Translations under genes and position numbers: made by a program
The notes under the pieces: model-generated
The model's input: only the letters and a program-made list of their open reading frames with translations
What the model was told of the DNA's origin: nothing
The model's database searches: none
Assembly (NCBI RefSeq): GCF_026965555.1
Contig: NZ_CP114040.1
Span: forward strand, 7,724,001 to 7,788,000
DNA: 64,000 nt
DNA from: Nannocystis punicea
Lineage (GTDB): Bacteria > Myxococcota_A > Polyangia > Nannocystales > Nannocystaceae
Reading direction: 5' to 3'
In this document: positions 19,796 through 29,686 of the stretch, in pieces
Numbering within the stretch: position 1 is the first letter of the stretch
Layout of the letters: each line of letters begins with the position of its first letter

Positions 19796-21853
19796 ATGTT
19801 CGACGACGCCGCCGCGACCTACCGCCCGGCCTGGCCGGACCCGCTCAGCCTCTCGCGCGACGAGCTGGCCGAGCTCGACATGATCCTGCCCGGCGTCGTC
19901 GTCCTGCCGGTGGTGCACGGCCGCCTCGAGTGCGCGCAGATGGTCCGGCGCGCGATCGAGAAGTTCAGCCCCGCCGCCATCGCCGTCGAGCTGCCGGCGG
20001 GGATCGGCGAGCCGCTCGCCCGCGCGATCGCCCGCCTGCCGCTGCTCAGCGCGCTCGAGGTCCCGAACGAGGCCGAGCACGGGCGCCCGCAGTACCTCGT
20101 GGTCGAGCCGGCCGACCCGCTGATCGAGGCGGTGCGCCGCGCGACCGAGCTCGGGATCCCGTTCCACCTGGTCGACCGCGAGGTCGCCGATTATCCGTCG
20201 GCGCGCGACAGCTTGCCCGACGTCGCCAGCGCCGAGTCCGTCGGCGCCGCCGCCTGGCTGCGCGCCGGCCTGGCCGCCGCCTCGATCAGCCCGCGCGTCG
20301 CCGCCGACGACCTGCGCGAGGACTTCATGGCCGGCTCGATCGCCGCCCTCGCGCTGCGCCAGAACCTGCCCGACGCCGCCGTCCTGGTCGTCTGCGGCCT
20401 GCACCACGCGCGCGGCCTGGTCGCGCGCCTCGGCCCGCTGCTGGCCGAAGGCGCCTCGCCGCCCGCGCCGCTGCGTCGCCTCACCAGGCGCGAAGGACAT
20501 GTCCTTTGGCACCTGTCCGAACAGTCCAGCGCCGAGGTGCTCGGCGAGCCGGCCTTCCTCCAGGCCGCGTACGAGCGCAGCCGCGGCAGCGCCCCGCCCT
20601 CGGCGCTGAGCCCGGCGAGCGCCGGCGCCGTGCTCGACCTGTTCACGCGGGCGCGCCAGGCCCCGCTCCAGGACCCGTTCCGCACGCCCTCGCCGCCCGA
20701 TCCGTTCGACGAGCGGCCGCGGGTCACCGGGCGAACGGGCCTCCTGCTGGCGATCTGCCAGCAGGCGCGGACGCGCTACCGCGAGCGCACCGGCGGCGAT
20801 CTCCGGCCCGGCGTGATCCTCCGCCTGCTGCGCTACGCCCACGCCTACGCGCTCGAGGAGGGGGCGATCGCGCCCGACCTCTACCAGCTCGTCGTCGCCG
20901 CGCGCGGCTTCGTCGACGACACCTACGCCCAGGAGGTCTGGGAGGTCGCTACCACTTATCCATGGCAGGCGGTGCGGCCCGACTTGCCGCCGCTCGACCT
21001 CTCCCTGCGCGACCTCCACGACCGCGTGCGGACGATCCACTTCCACCCGAAGCTCATGCAGCGGCGGCGTCGGCTGATGAAGATCGTGCGGCCGCGAGAG
21101 AAGGAGCGGCGCAAGGGCGAGTGGGCCGAACGTTTCACCGGCGACAGCATCTGCTCGTACCCGCCGGAGGACCTCGCGCTCGAGCACTACGGCGCGTTCC
21201 TGCGCAAGCGCACCGAGCGCGTGCTGTCCGACGCGCACACCCAGGTCGCGCCGTTCTCGACCAGCCTGTTCGACGGCGTCGACGTCCGCGAGACCGTGCG
21301 GAACTGGCACCAGGGCAAGATCTACGTGCGCATCGAGCAGCTCGTGCGCGGCAAGCCCGGCGCGGTCGTGGTGATCTTCGACGACGAGCCGCTGGTCCCC
21401 GAGGACGACGAGGTCGAGCCGAAGTTCGGCTGGCACATGACCTGGCAGGGCGAGCACGAGGACGAGGGCGACATGGCGCTGTACGCCAGCGACCCGTTCG
21501 CGCAGGTCGTCGGCCCGGGCATCGGCCGGGCGCTCTACGGCGGGTTTCTCCTCAATCGTCCGCCGGGGCAGATGTTCGGGGTATGGGAAGACCCGCACTT
21601 CGGCGACGCCCGCACCAAGGCCGAGGTGCTGTTGCGGGCGGCGCTCGATTACTCGGCCGAGCGCATGGTCGTCTACGTGGCGGCCACGCCGCCGCGCCCG
21701 GCGCTGCGCCAGCTCGCGCAGCGCATGGACAAGAAGATCGTCTACGTCCCGCTGGGGCAGCTGTCCCCGGTCGCGCTCAAGCGGCTGCGGGTGTTTCACG
21801 TGCTGAGCGACCGCAACGTGCGGGCGGTCGCGCACCGTTACATCCGCGACTAG
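19796..21853 (+). CDS. TraB/PrgY-like protein with large unassigned C-terminal region (DUF5682-like)
   Basis: 685 residues, no signal peptide or clear membrane helix. The N-terminal ~220 residues look like the TraB/PrgY/TIKI fold: VVVLPVVHGRLEC near residue 36, AIAVELPAG, HLVDREVADYP, and VVCGLHHARGL near 205. I recall that the DUF5682 family has this layout and occurs beside MoxR ATPases, but have not verified it here. The middle and C-terminal ~430 residues are unassigned; they include IYVRIEQLVRGKPGAVVVIF and an acidic DDEPLVPEDDEVEP. A palindrome-derived stretch (20495-20525) follows the TraB-like part and may be a linker insertion. With the MoxR partner this looks like a two-gene cytoplasmic system of unknown role. 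Confidence 0.6.
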   Translation: MFDDAAATYRPAWPDPLSLSRDELAELDMILPGVVVLPVVHGRLECAQMVRRAIEKFSPAAIAVELPAGIGEPLARAIARLPLLSALEVPNEAEHGRPQYLVVEPADPLIEAVRRATELGIPFHLVDREVADYPSARDSLPDVASAESVGAAAWLRAGLAAASISPRVAADDLREDFMAGSIAALALRQNLPDAAVLVVCGLHHARGLVARLGPLLAEGASPPAPLRRLTRREGHVLWHLSEQSSAEVLGEPAFLQAAYERSRGSAPPSALSPASAGAVLDLFTRARQAPLQDPFRTPSPPDPFDERPRVTGRTGLLLAICQQARTRYRERTGGDLRPGVILRLLRYAHAYALEEGAIAPDLYQLVVAARGFVDDTYAQEVWEVATTYPWQAVRPDLPPLDLSLRDLHDRVRTIHFHPKLMQRRRRLMKIVRPREKERRKGEWAERFTGDSICSYPPEDLALEHYGAFLRKRTERVLSDAHTQVAPFSTSLFDGVDVRETVRNWHQGKIYVRIEQLVRGKPGAVVVIFDDEPLVPEDDEVEPKFGWHMTWQGEHEDEGDMALYASDPFAQVVGPGIGRALYGGFLLNRPPGQMFGVWEDPHFGDARTKAEVLLRAALDYSAERMVVYVAATPPRPALRQLAQRMDKKIVYVPLGQLSPVALKRLRVFHVLSDRNVRAVAHRYIRD

Positions 21854-22016
21854 GCGCACGCGCGGCGGGCTTCGCACCGAAGGCCGCGAGCGCGGACGGA
21901 TTTGTTGTCACACGGCCGTGGGTCGGTACCATGCCGCGGGTGGGGCGAGCCGGCCGTGAACACAGGTCGGTCGGCCGGCGTCCCTGCGGCCACGCTCGTA
22001 CCCTGAGAACCTTCCC

Positions 22017-22829
22017 ATGCGCACTCGTCTCCTCGTCAGCACCCTCGCCCTCACCGCCCTCGTCGCAGCGCCCGCCTGTGGGGGCGACGACCCGCCCGGC
22101 TCGCTCATCGTCCCGTTCAAGATCGGCGCGAACGTCGACTGCAGCGTCCTCGGCGTCACCGACGTGACCGTCGAGCTCTACAAGTACTCCGCCAGCGGCG
22201 CCGCTGGCGACGTGATCGACACCGAGATCGTCAGCTGCGAGGACGGCCAGGCCGAGTTCACTGGCCTCCTCGCCGGCCGCTACAACGTCAGGGTCAGCGG
22301 CGTCGACGCCGAGAAGGTCATCGTCACCGACAACTTCGACAACGACCCGGCCGACATCGCCGAGGTCACCTCCGGCGCCGAGAACACCGCCGACGTCGTC
22401 ACGATGTCGCCGACGCCGGCGAAGATCCTGGTGCGCTGGCTGCTCAACGGCGGCTTCGGCATGTGCTCCGACGTGCCGGTCACCCAGTTCCGCGTCGCCA
22501 CCTACGAGAAGGAAGGCCTGAGCGAGCTGCTCACCTACGACTTCGACTGCGACCCCGAGGAGCCGGCGGTCATGGGCTACAACGCCATCATCGACCCCGA
22601 TCGCCAGGTCGCCGGCGACGACCTCGACCGCGTGTTCATCGACGCGCTCGACGACAAGGGCGCCAGCCTCGTCACCGCGCCGCTCGAGTTCGTGATGGAG
22701 CCGCCGGGCCACGGCCGCACCGTCAAGCTGACCGTCGCCCTCGACTGCATGGCCGACCCGTGCACGATCGCCTGCGCCCAGGGCAAGGGCGCCGATCCGA
22801 TGGATCCGACCCTCTGCCTGGCCGACTGA
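22017..22829 (+). CDS. Lipoprotein, beta-rich, function unknown
   Basis: 270 residues. The signal peptide ends in a lipobox (TALVAAPAC, Cys21), so lipid-anchored export is expected. The mature part has beta-sandwich-like strands (VTVELYKYSASG, EFTGLLAGRYNVRVSG, AKILVRWLLNGGFGMC) resembling the 'hypothetical lipoprotein' families of Nannocystaceae. Seven or more Cys in the mature part could form disulfides. It stands alone and is followed by a 450-nt region with palindromes. Confidence 0.7.
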   Translation: MRTRLLVSTLALTALVAAPACGGDDPPGSLIVPFKIGANVDCSVLGVTDVTVELYKYSASGAAGDVIDTEIVSCEDGQAEFTGLLAGRYNVRVSGVDAEKVIVTDNFDNDPADIAEVTSGAENTADVVTMSPTPAKILVRWLLNGGFGMCSDVPVTQFRVATYEKEGLSELLTYDFDCDPEEPAVMGYNAIIDPDRQVAGDDLDRVFIDALDDKGASLVTAPLEFVMEPPGHGRTVKLTVALDCMADPCTIACAQGKGADPMDPTLCLAD

Positions 22830-23281
22830 CGGCTCGCCTGTCTCGACGGTCACCTTCGCCCGCGAGCGTGCTCGCGCCAGCTGCCCGGCGATCGCCGCGG
22901 CGGCTTTTGTGCAGCCATCGCGGCGCGTCGCCGTGCACATGACCCCGTGCACGCACCATCCGACGAGCAGCGCCGATCCCTTCACGCGCCGGCCCGTCGC
23001 CGTGCACGACCTCCCGCGCCGGCCTCGGCCGACGAGCGTTCCGCGCCGCTGCGCCTCGAACTCCGTCCGGCTCAGCCCTACGGCAGCGCATCTTCAACGA
23101 TGAACTCGTGAGACATGCCCCAGTCGACATGTCCAAAAGAACATTCTCTATAGGACATGCACCATCGAGCATGTCCTATTGCGCCTGAGCCCGGAGATGT
23201 ACCGCGCGCAGAGCCGTGAGCCCTCTTCGCGGATCCGCTACAGCGCAGCGGCTCTCCGCGCAGCTCCGCCCGGTCAACCTC
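22830..23281. other. Intergenic region between convergent genes with palindromes
   Basis: About 450 nt with no credible gene. The right-hand third holds a palindrome cluster (23130-23178); the rest is GC-rich without recognised signals. Confidence 0.45.
23130..23178. repeat. Palindrome cluster in intergenic region
   Basis: TGTCC AAAA GAACA (23130-23143) and a longer perfect 10-bp inverted repeat TAGGACATGC / GCATGTCCTA with an 8-nt loop (23151-23178). A further ACATGCCCCAGTCGACATG-like piece precedes them. Confidence 0.75.
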
Positions 23282-24154
23282 TCACAGCCCGCGGGCCCAC
23301 TCGGGCCGCAGCGTCACCTCGCCCGCGATCGCGCTGTCGATGGTCGCCAGGATCGCCGCGCGGTCGCGCGGCAGGCGGCCGCCGATCGCCAGGTAGTTCG
23401 ACGCGTGGTTGGTGCGGAACAGGGCGTCGGTCGGGCGGGCCTCGTCGACGATGGTCCGCAGCTCGCGGAGCATCTCGACCACCGAGGGCAGCGCGAAGCG
23501 GCCGCGGGTCTGCAGCGTGTGCAGGGGCGTCTTGGGCACCACCGTGGTCGTCAGCGCCGACGCGAACGCCGGGTCCATCGCCGTGATCAAGCGCGCGGTC
23601 GCGGTCGCGTGCTCGTGGGCGCGTTCGGTGCCGGCGATCCCGAGCAGCACGATCACGCTGAGTTCGAGCCCCGCCGCGCGCGCGCGCTCGGCCGCCGCCA
23701 CGTGCTCGGCGAACGTCGAGCCCTTGGCGATCCGCTTGAGCGTCGCGTCGTCGCCGGACTCGGGCCCGATGTAGAGGCGGGACAGCCCGGCCTCGCGCAG
23801 CGCCGCCAGCTCGTCGGGCGTCTTCTTGAGGATGTTGATCGCAGTCGCGTAGCACGACACCCGGCGCAGGCGCGGGAACCCGGCGCTGGCGGCGTTCAGG
23901 ATCGCCAGCCAGCGCTCCATCGGCATCCCGAGCGCGTCGCCGTCCCCGACGAACACCTTGTCGACGCGGCTGCGGGCGATCGCGGCCGCGGTGCGCAGGT
24001 CCTCGAGGCACGCGTCGGTGTCGCGCTCGCGATAGACCTTGTCGCTGTACATGTCGCAGTAGGTGCAGCGGTTCCACGAGCACCCGACCGTCGCCTGCAG
24101 GATGTACGCATCGGCCTCGGACGGCGGGCGGTAGATCTTGCCTTCGTAGCGCAT
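23282..24154 (-). CDS. Radical SAM protein
   Basis: About 290 residues from the ATG at 24154 (MRYEGKIYRPP). The frame extends to 24250, but homology-like sequence starts here. The iron-sulphur cluster motif is GCSWNRCTYCDMY (Cys25, Cys30, Cys33), the C-x4-C-x2-C variant seen in a subgroup related to coproporphyrinogen oxidase-like and Elp3-like radical SAM proteins. The GGDxT-like position reads VFVGDGDAL, and IGPESGDDATL is the conserved beta-strand motif. Substrate unknown. Downstream (to the left) lies the palindrome-rich intergenic region. Confidence 0.85.
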   Translation of the reverse strand: MRYEGKIYRPPSEADAYILQATVGCSWNRCTYCDMYSDKVYRERDTDACLEDLRTAAAIARSRVDKVFVGDGDALGMPMERWLAILNAASAGFPRLRRVSCYATAINILKKTPDELAALREAGLSRLYIGPESGDDATLKRIAKGSTFAEHVAAAERARAAGLELSVIVLLGIAGTERAHEHATATARLITAMDPAFASALTTTVVPKTPLHTLQTRGRFALPSVVEMLRELRTIVDEARPTDALFRTNHASNYLAIGGRLPRDRAAILATIDSAIAGEVTLRPEWARGL

Positions 24155-24336
24155 GCAGCGTTCGTCTCTGGGGCGAACGATAGCCACACCGGCGGCGTCG
24201 GGTTTCGCGCCGCCGGCACGAGCGTCCTCACGCGCCCTGTTCGGCGGCAACGTGGCGGTGCGGGCGCTTTTGCGCGCGGGGCAGCGACGGTCGGGGCCCC
24301 GCGGCCGGCGGCCGTGTATGCTCTCCCGGCCCTCGC

Positions 24337-25347
<1,011 letters not shown>

Positions 25348-25351
25348 TCGC

Positions 25352-26299
25352 TTGGCCCTGTGGAAGCGCAGCGAGAGCCCCAAGCCCGAGCGGCCCGCGC
25401 CCGCCGCCGCCGCTGACGATCTGTTCGGCGAGGCCTTCCTGGCCAAGCTCGAGCTGCTGCAGGTGATCGCGCGCCGGCTGTTCCGCGGCAAGCAGCGCGC
25501 CGAACGCAAGACGCGCAAGGTCGGCAGCGGCCTCGAGTTCGCCGACCACCGCGAGTACAGCCCCGGCGACGACATCCGCAACCTCGACTGGGGCGTGCTC
25601 ATGCGCCTCGAGCAGACGCTGGTCCGCCTCTACGAGGAGGACGAGGACCTGCCGATCCGGATCGCCGTCGACATCAGCGACTCGATGTCGACCTCGGGCG
25701 GCAGCAAGCTGCGCTACGCCCAGCAGGTCGGGGCCGCGCTGGCCTACGTCGGCCTCGCCAACCTCGATCGCGTCGGCCTGACGTGCATGAGCCGCAAGCT
25801 GCACACCACGTTGCCGGCGGTGCGCGGCAAGGGCCGGATCTTCCGCGTGTTCGACTTCCTGCGCACGGCCCCGCGCGGCGGCCCGACCGACATGCGGGCC
25901 GCGTGCGGGCGGCTCGCCGCCGAGAGCACCCAGCCGGGCCTCACCGTCGTCCTCAGCGACTTCTACGACCTGCAGGGCGCCTTCGACGGCCTCAACCTGC
26001 TGCGCTTCCGCAAGCACGAGCCGGTGGCGATCCAGGTCATCGACCCGCGTGAGGCCCACCCCGAGCTCAGCGGCCTGCGCGGCGACGTCACCCTCGTCGA
26101 CGTCGAGGGCGGCGACGCCCGCGAGGTCACCCTCAGCCCCGCGGCCCTGCGCGCCTACGCCGACGCCCACGAGAAGTTCTGCCAGGCTCTGGCCGCCAGC
26201 TGCCGCAGCCGCGGGATCCCCTACTTCCGCGCCGAGACCAGCGTCCCGTTCGACGAGCTCGTCCTGCGCATGTTCCGGGTCGGAGGCCTGCTCCGATGA
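25352..26299 (+). CDS. DUF58 (VWA-like) protein of MoxR operon
   Basis: 315 residues. Family signature HREYSPGDDIRNLDWGVLMR near residue 65, then a VWA-like core with a DxSxS metal site (AVDISDSMST), and LSDFYDLQGAF. The start codon appears to be TTG at 25352, 4 nt after the MoxR stop and with GGAG 8 nt upstream; no ATG or GTG in this frame fits. Its stop overlaps the next start (ATGA). Partner of the MoxR ATPase. Confidence 0.9.
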   Translation: MALWKRSESPKPERPAPAAAADDLFGEAFLAKLELLQVIARRLFRGKQRAERKTRKVGSGLEFADHREYSPGDDIRNLDWGVLMRLEQTLVRLYEEDEDLPIRIAVDISDSMSTSGGSKLRYAQQVGAALAYVGLANLDRVGLTCMSRKLHTTLPAVRGKGRIFRVFDFLRTAPRGGPTDMRAACGRLAAESTQPGLTVVLSDFYDLQGAFDGLNLLRFRKHEPVAIQVIDPREAHPELSGLRGDVTLVDVEGGDAREVTLSPAALRAYADAHEKFCQALAASCRSRGIPYFRAETSVPFDELVLRMFRVGGLLR

Positions 26300-28311
26300 C
26301 CCTGTCCGGATGGACATGGCCCGAAATACTCCCGGTGTTCGCCGCCGGGGCCGCCGCGATCACCGCGCTCTACCTCCTGCGCATGCGCCGGCGCCAGGTC
26401 GTGGTCCCGTTCGCCGCGCTGTGGCAGCAGGTCACCCGCGAGAGCGACACGCGAAGGTTATGGAAGAAGCTGCGGCGGCTACTCAGCTGGCTGCTCCAGC
26501 TGGTCCTGCTGGCCCTGCTGTGCGCCGCGCTCGGCGACCCGCGGCCGGACAGCTGGCTGCGCGACCCGCAGACCGTGGCGATCGTCGTCGACCGCTCGGC
26601 CAGCACCGCCGGACCGGCCGCGGGCGAACCGGGGCTCACGCGGCTCGACCTCCTGCTCCGCCGCGCGCGCGCCGAGATCGCCGGCCTCGGGCCCACCGAT
26701 CGTGCGCTCGTCATCACCGCCGGCGCCGAGGTCGAGGTCCCCGGCCCGCTCGGCCGCGACGCCGCTCCGCTGCTGCGCGCCCTCGAGGGCGTCGTCCCCG
26801 GCCCCGGCGAGGCCGACCTCGGCCGCGCCCTCGCGCTCGCCCGCGCCGCCCTCGCCGGTCAGGCCGGCGGGCGGATCCTCGTCCTCACCGACGGCGCCCT
26901 CGACGAGGCCGCCGGCGACGCTCTCGCGGCCTGCATCTCGGGACATGTCGCTTCAGACAGCCCCGAATCTGCCGCGATCCCGTGCCAGGTCGCGCGCGCC
27001 GGCGGGCCGGCCGACAACCTCGCGCTGGTCGCCTTCGCCGCGCGCCGCTACCCCGGCGACCGCGAGCGCATCGAGGTCCTCGCCGAGGTCCACAACCTCG
27101 GCGACGGCCCCGCCGACGCCGTGCTCGAGGTCCAGGCCGACGGCCTCGTGGTCGGGCGCCAGGCCGTGCAGCTCGGCCCCGGCGAGCGGCGGCGCGAGGT
27201 CCTGCGCGAGCTCGACGCCGCGCGCACCCGGCTCGTCGCCAACCTGTCCCTCGCGCCAGGCGCCGCTCCGCAGCTGCTCGGCCCGCCCGACGACGACCGC
27301 GCCTTCGCAGTGGTTCCGCCGCTGCCGCCGTTCAAGGTCGTGCTCGTCACCGACGGCAGCGACCTGTTCCTCGAGGCAGCCCTGCTCACCTTGCAGGACC
27401 ACGTCCAGCTCACCGGCATCGGCCCCGCCGACGCCACCACGCACCCGTCGCTGGCCGAGGCGGACCTCGTGATCATCGACGTCGGCGAGCTGCCGCTGCC
27501 CGACCCGCTGCCGGCCGCCGACCTCGTGATCTTCGACCCCGCGCGGATCGCCCCCGACGCCGCGCCGATCCACGGCGCCGGCGAGCTCGCGCGCCCGTTC
27601 CTCACCGAGCAGCACCGCGAGCACCCGCTGCTCGACGGCGTCGTCCTCAAGGACGTCAACCTCCGCCGCGGCACGCGTCTCGCCACCGAGCCGGGCGACA
27701 CCGTGCTGGTGCGCAGCCTCGGCGAGCCGCTGGTGGTCCTGCGCCACGAGCTCGGCGGCGACGGTCGGCGGCCGCGGGCCGTCCTGGCGCTCGGCTTCGA
27801 TCCGCGCCAGACCGACCTGCCCCTTCGGACAGCCTTCCCGATCCTCGTCGCCAACATCATCACCTACTTCGAGCAGGCCCGCCCCGGCTTCGTCGCCAGC
27901 GTGCCGGTCGGCCCCAGCCGTCCGGTCGCCGCCGCGGAGATCGGCCTCGGCGCCCAGGGCCTGAGCCAGGTCGAGGTCCGCGGCCCCGAGCCCGCCGACG
28001 TCCCGGCGACGCTGCCCGTCGACGCCACCGGCGTGTTCCGCCTGCGCGCCATGGAGCCCGGCATCTACCGCGTGCGCGCCCTCGACGGCGCGGCCGCCGG
28101 CGCCGAGGTGCTCGTCGCGGTCAATCAGGCCAGCGTCGCCGCCTCCGACCTGCACGACCGCCTCGGCGAATTGCCGCCCGACGTCCTCGCCGGCGAGGCG
28201 GCCACGCCGGTGCCGGTGCGCGACGAGCCGCTGTGGGCCCTGCTGCTGCTGGCCGCGGCCCTGCTGATCGCGCTCGAGTGGGCGGCCTATCACCGCCGCG
28301 TCACCGTCTAG
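26296..28311 (+). CDS. BatA-like VWA membrane protein
   Basis: 671 residues. N-terminal helix (ILPVFAAGAAAITALYLL) followed by RMRRRQVVVPFAALW, the BatA N-terminal pattern; a second helix (LSWLLQLVLLALLCAAL); a VWA domain with MIDAS DRSAST near residue 99 and VLTDGALDEA; a long beta-rich region; and a C-terminal helix (LLLLAAALLIALEWAAY). It completes the MoxR/DUF58 operon, overlapping DUF58 by 4 nt. A perfect palindrome starts 7 nt into the gene (26303-26316), so the first codons (TLSGWTW) derive from it. A variant at 26945-26958 encodes GHVASDS inside the VWA region. Confidence 0.88.
   Translation: MTLSGWTWPEILPVFAAGAAAITALYLLRMRRRQVVVPFAALWQQVTRESDTRRLWKKLRRLLSWLLQLVLLALLCAALGDPRPDSWLRDPQTVAIVVDRSASTAGPAAGEPGLTRLDLLLRRARAEIAGLGPTDRALVITAGAEVEVPGPLGRDAAPLLRALEGVVPGPGEADLGRALALARAALAGQAGGRILVLTDGALDEAAGDALAACISGHVASDSPESAAIPCQVARAGGPADNLALVAFAARRYPGDRERIEVLAEVHNLGDGPADAVLEVQADGLVVGRQAVQLGPGERRREVLRELDAARTRLVANLSLAPGAAPQLLGPPDDDRAFAVVPPLPPFKVVLVTDGSDLFLEAALLTLQDHVQLTGIGPADATTHPSLAEADLVIIDVGELPLPDPLPAADLVIFDPARIAPDAAPIHGAGELARPFLTEQHREHPLLDGVVLKDVNLRRGTRLATEPGDTVLVRSLGEPLVVLRHELGGDGRRPRAVLALGFDPRQTDLPLRTAFPILVANIITYFEQARPGFVASVPVGPSRPVAAAEIGLGAQGLSQVEVRGPEPADVPATLPVDATGVFRLRAMEPGIYRVRALDGAAAGAEVLVAVNQASVAASDLHDRLGELPPDVLAGEAATPVPVRDEPLWALLLLAAALLIALEWAAYHRRVTV
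26303..26316. repeat. TGTCC-N4-GGACA palindrome at a gene start
   Basis: Exact consensus copy, loop GGAT, beginning 7 nt after the A of the BatA-like start codon. It could fold in the mRNA immediately after the start codon. Confidence 0.75.
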
Positions 28312-28332
28312 CGCCCGCGCTCACCCGCCGCG

Positions 28333-29460
28333 TCAGGCCTCGGCGTTCGCCAGCTTCTTGCCGAAGTCGGTGTCGCGGGCGAAGCGGAGCTGATTGAGGA
28401 AGAACGCCTCGACCCCCGGCGCGGCGATGCCGGTGCCCGCCAGCGCCGCCCGGGTGTGCGACGTGTCGAACCACAGCTGCAGCGACAGGTACGGCGTGTA
28501 GACCCGGCCGTTCGTCAAGATCCGCTTCAGGCGGCCGAACGTGAACCGGTCGATGAACGGTCGCGCGCGCACGAACAGGTTCGGCTTGACGAACACCGCC
28601 GGCTTGCAGCCGAAGAACTGGCTCGCGGCCGTGCTCAGCTGCGCGAGCGTGGCGGCGTGCTCGTGGCCGGCGCACAGGTGATACGCCTGTCCCGAAGGAC
28701 CTGGCTGTTTGCGCAGGTGGCAGACCGCCTGGACGACGAAGTCGGACGGCACCACGTCCATCACCGCGTCGGGTCGGCCGGGCGCCCAGCGGAACCCGCG
28801 CGAGAAGATCTTGAGCGGCCAGTAGAGCACCTTGAAGCTCGAGGTCCGGCCGGTGCGCGAGTCGCCGACGATGATGCTCGGGCGGAAGATCGTCACCCGC
28901 TGCTCGCCGGCGCGCGCCCGGACCAGCTGCTCCGACTCGAGCTTGGTCTGCTCGTAGGTGTTGTGGAACGGCTGGCCGACGTCGAGCTCCGTCTCGAGCG
29001 CGGTGCCGCTGCGATCGCCGGCCACGTAGGCGGTGCCGATGTAGTCGAACGGGCACTCGGCCGCGTTGGCGAGGTCGAGCATGCGGCGCGTGCCCTCGAC
29101 GTTGATCGCCCGCGCCTGCTCGAGCGGCAGCGAGAAGCTGACCGAGGCCGCCCCGTGGATCACGCCGGTCGCCCGTCCGGCGAGCCCGGCGTAGGTCGCG
29201 GTGTCGAGCCCCAGGTTGTCGCGCTCGAGGTCGGCGCGCACGATCTCGACCCGCCGCTCCGCCGCGGCCAGCGCCTCGCCGGCCAGTCGGTCGCGCAGCA
29301 CCTCGGCGCCGCGGGCCCTGGCCTGCGCCTCGTCGCGACCGCGCACGAGCAGCGCCAGGCGCGTCGTCGGCTCGGTCGCCAGCAGGTGATGGACGAGCTC
29401 GCGGCCGAGGAAGCCGGTGGCGCCGGTGACGACGAGGACGGGATCCGACATCGCGCGCAC
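28333..29460 (-). CDS. NAD(P)-dependent SDR / thioester-reductase-like protein
   Basis: 375 residues (369-375 depending on start; ATGs at 29460 and 29451). Extended SDR fold of the male-sterility/thioester-reductase class (NAD_binding_4): VTGATGFLGRELVHHL near residue 12, Ser/Tyr/Lys site with YEQTK near 170, and RPSIIVGDSRTG. Enzymes of this class reduce fatty-acyl or peptidyl thioesters or act as epimerases; here the substrate is unknown. A palindrome variant (28688-28701) encodes KQPGPSGQAYHL in a loop. It converges on the BatA-like gene with only 21 nt between stops. Confidence 0.8.
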   Translation of the reverse strand: MRAMSDPVLVVTGATGFLGRELVHHLLATEPTTRLALLVRGRDEAQARARGAEVLRDRLAGEALAAAERRVEIVRADLERDNLGLDTATYAGLAGRATGVIHGAASVSFSLPLEQARAINVEGTRRMLDLANAAECPFDYIGTAYVAGDRSGTALETELDVGQPFHNTYEQTKLESEQLVRARAGEQRVTIFRPSIIVGDSRTGRTSSFKVLYWPLKIFSRGFRWAPGRPDAVMDVVPSDFVVQAVCHLRKQPGPSGQAYHLCAGHEHAATLAQLSTAASQFFGCKPAVFVKPNLFVRARPFIDRFTFGRLKRILTNGRVYTPYLSLQLWFDTSHTRAALAGTGIAAPGVEAFFLNQLRFARDTDFGKKLANAEA

Positions 29461-29686
29461 GATCGCCCTCGACGCCGTGGCGGGTCAAGCGGGGCCCGCG
29501 CGCGCGGCCGCCCGGCGCATCCGCAGCGGCGGTCCGCGGGCGATGAGGCCGCTGCGGCGATCCCGGCGTCCGAGCCGCCGCGCGCCCTTCAGGTCCACCT
29601 CCGCCGGCGTGGGGCTGGGGTCTGAAAACCCGCGAAAGACCGCCCCGCTCGGGCTGGTTCGGGCATACTCGGTCCGCAGGAGATCC

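Noticed and set aside
19082..21877. A 931-codon minus-strand open frame
   Set aside because: Antisense shadow of the MoxR/TraB-like operon; no domain-like sequence and an Arg/Val/Asp-biased composition.
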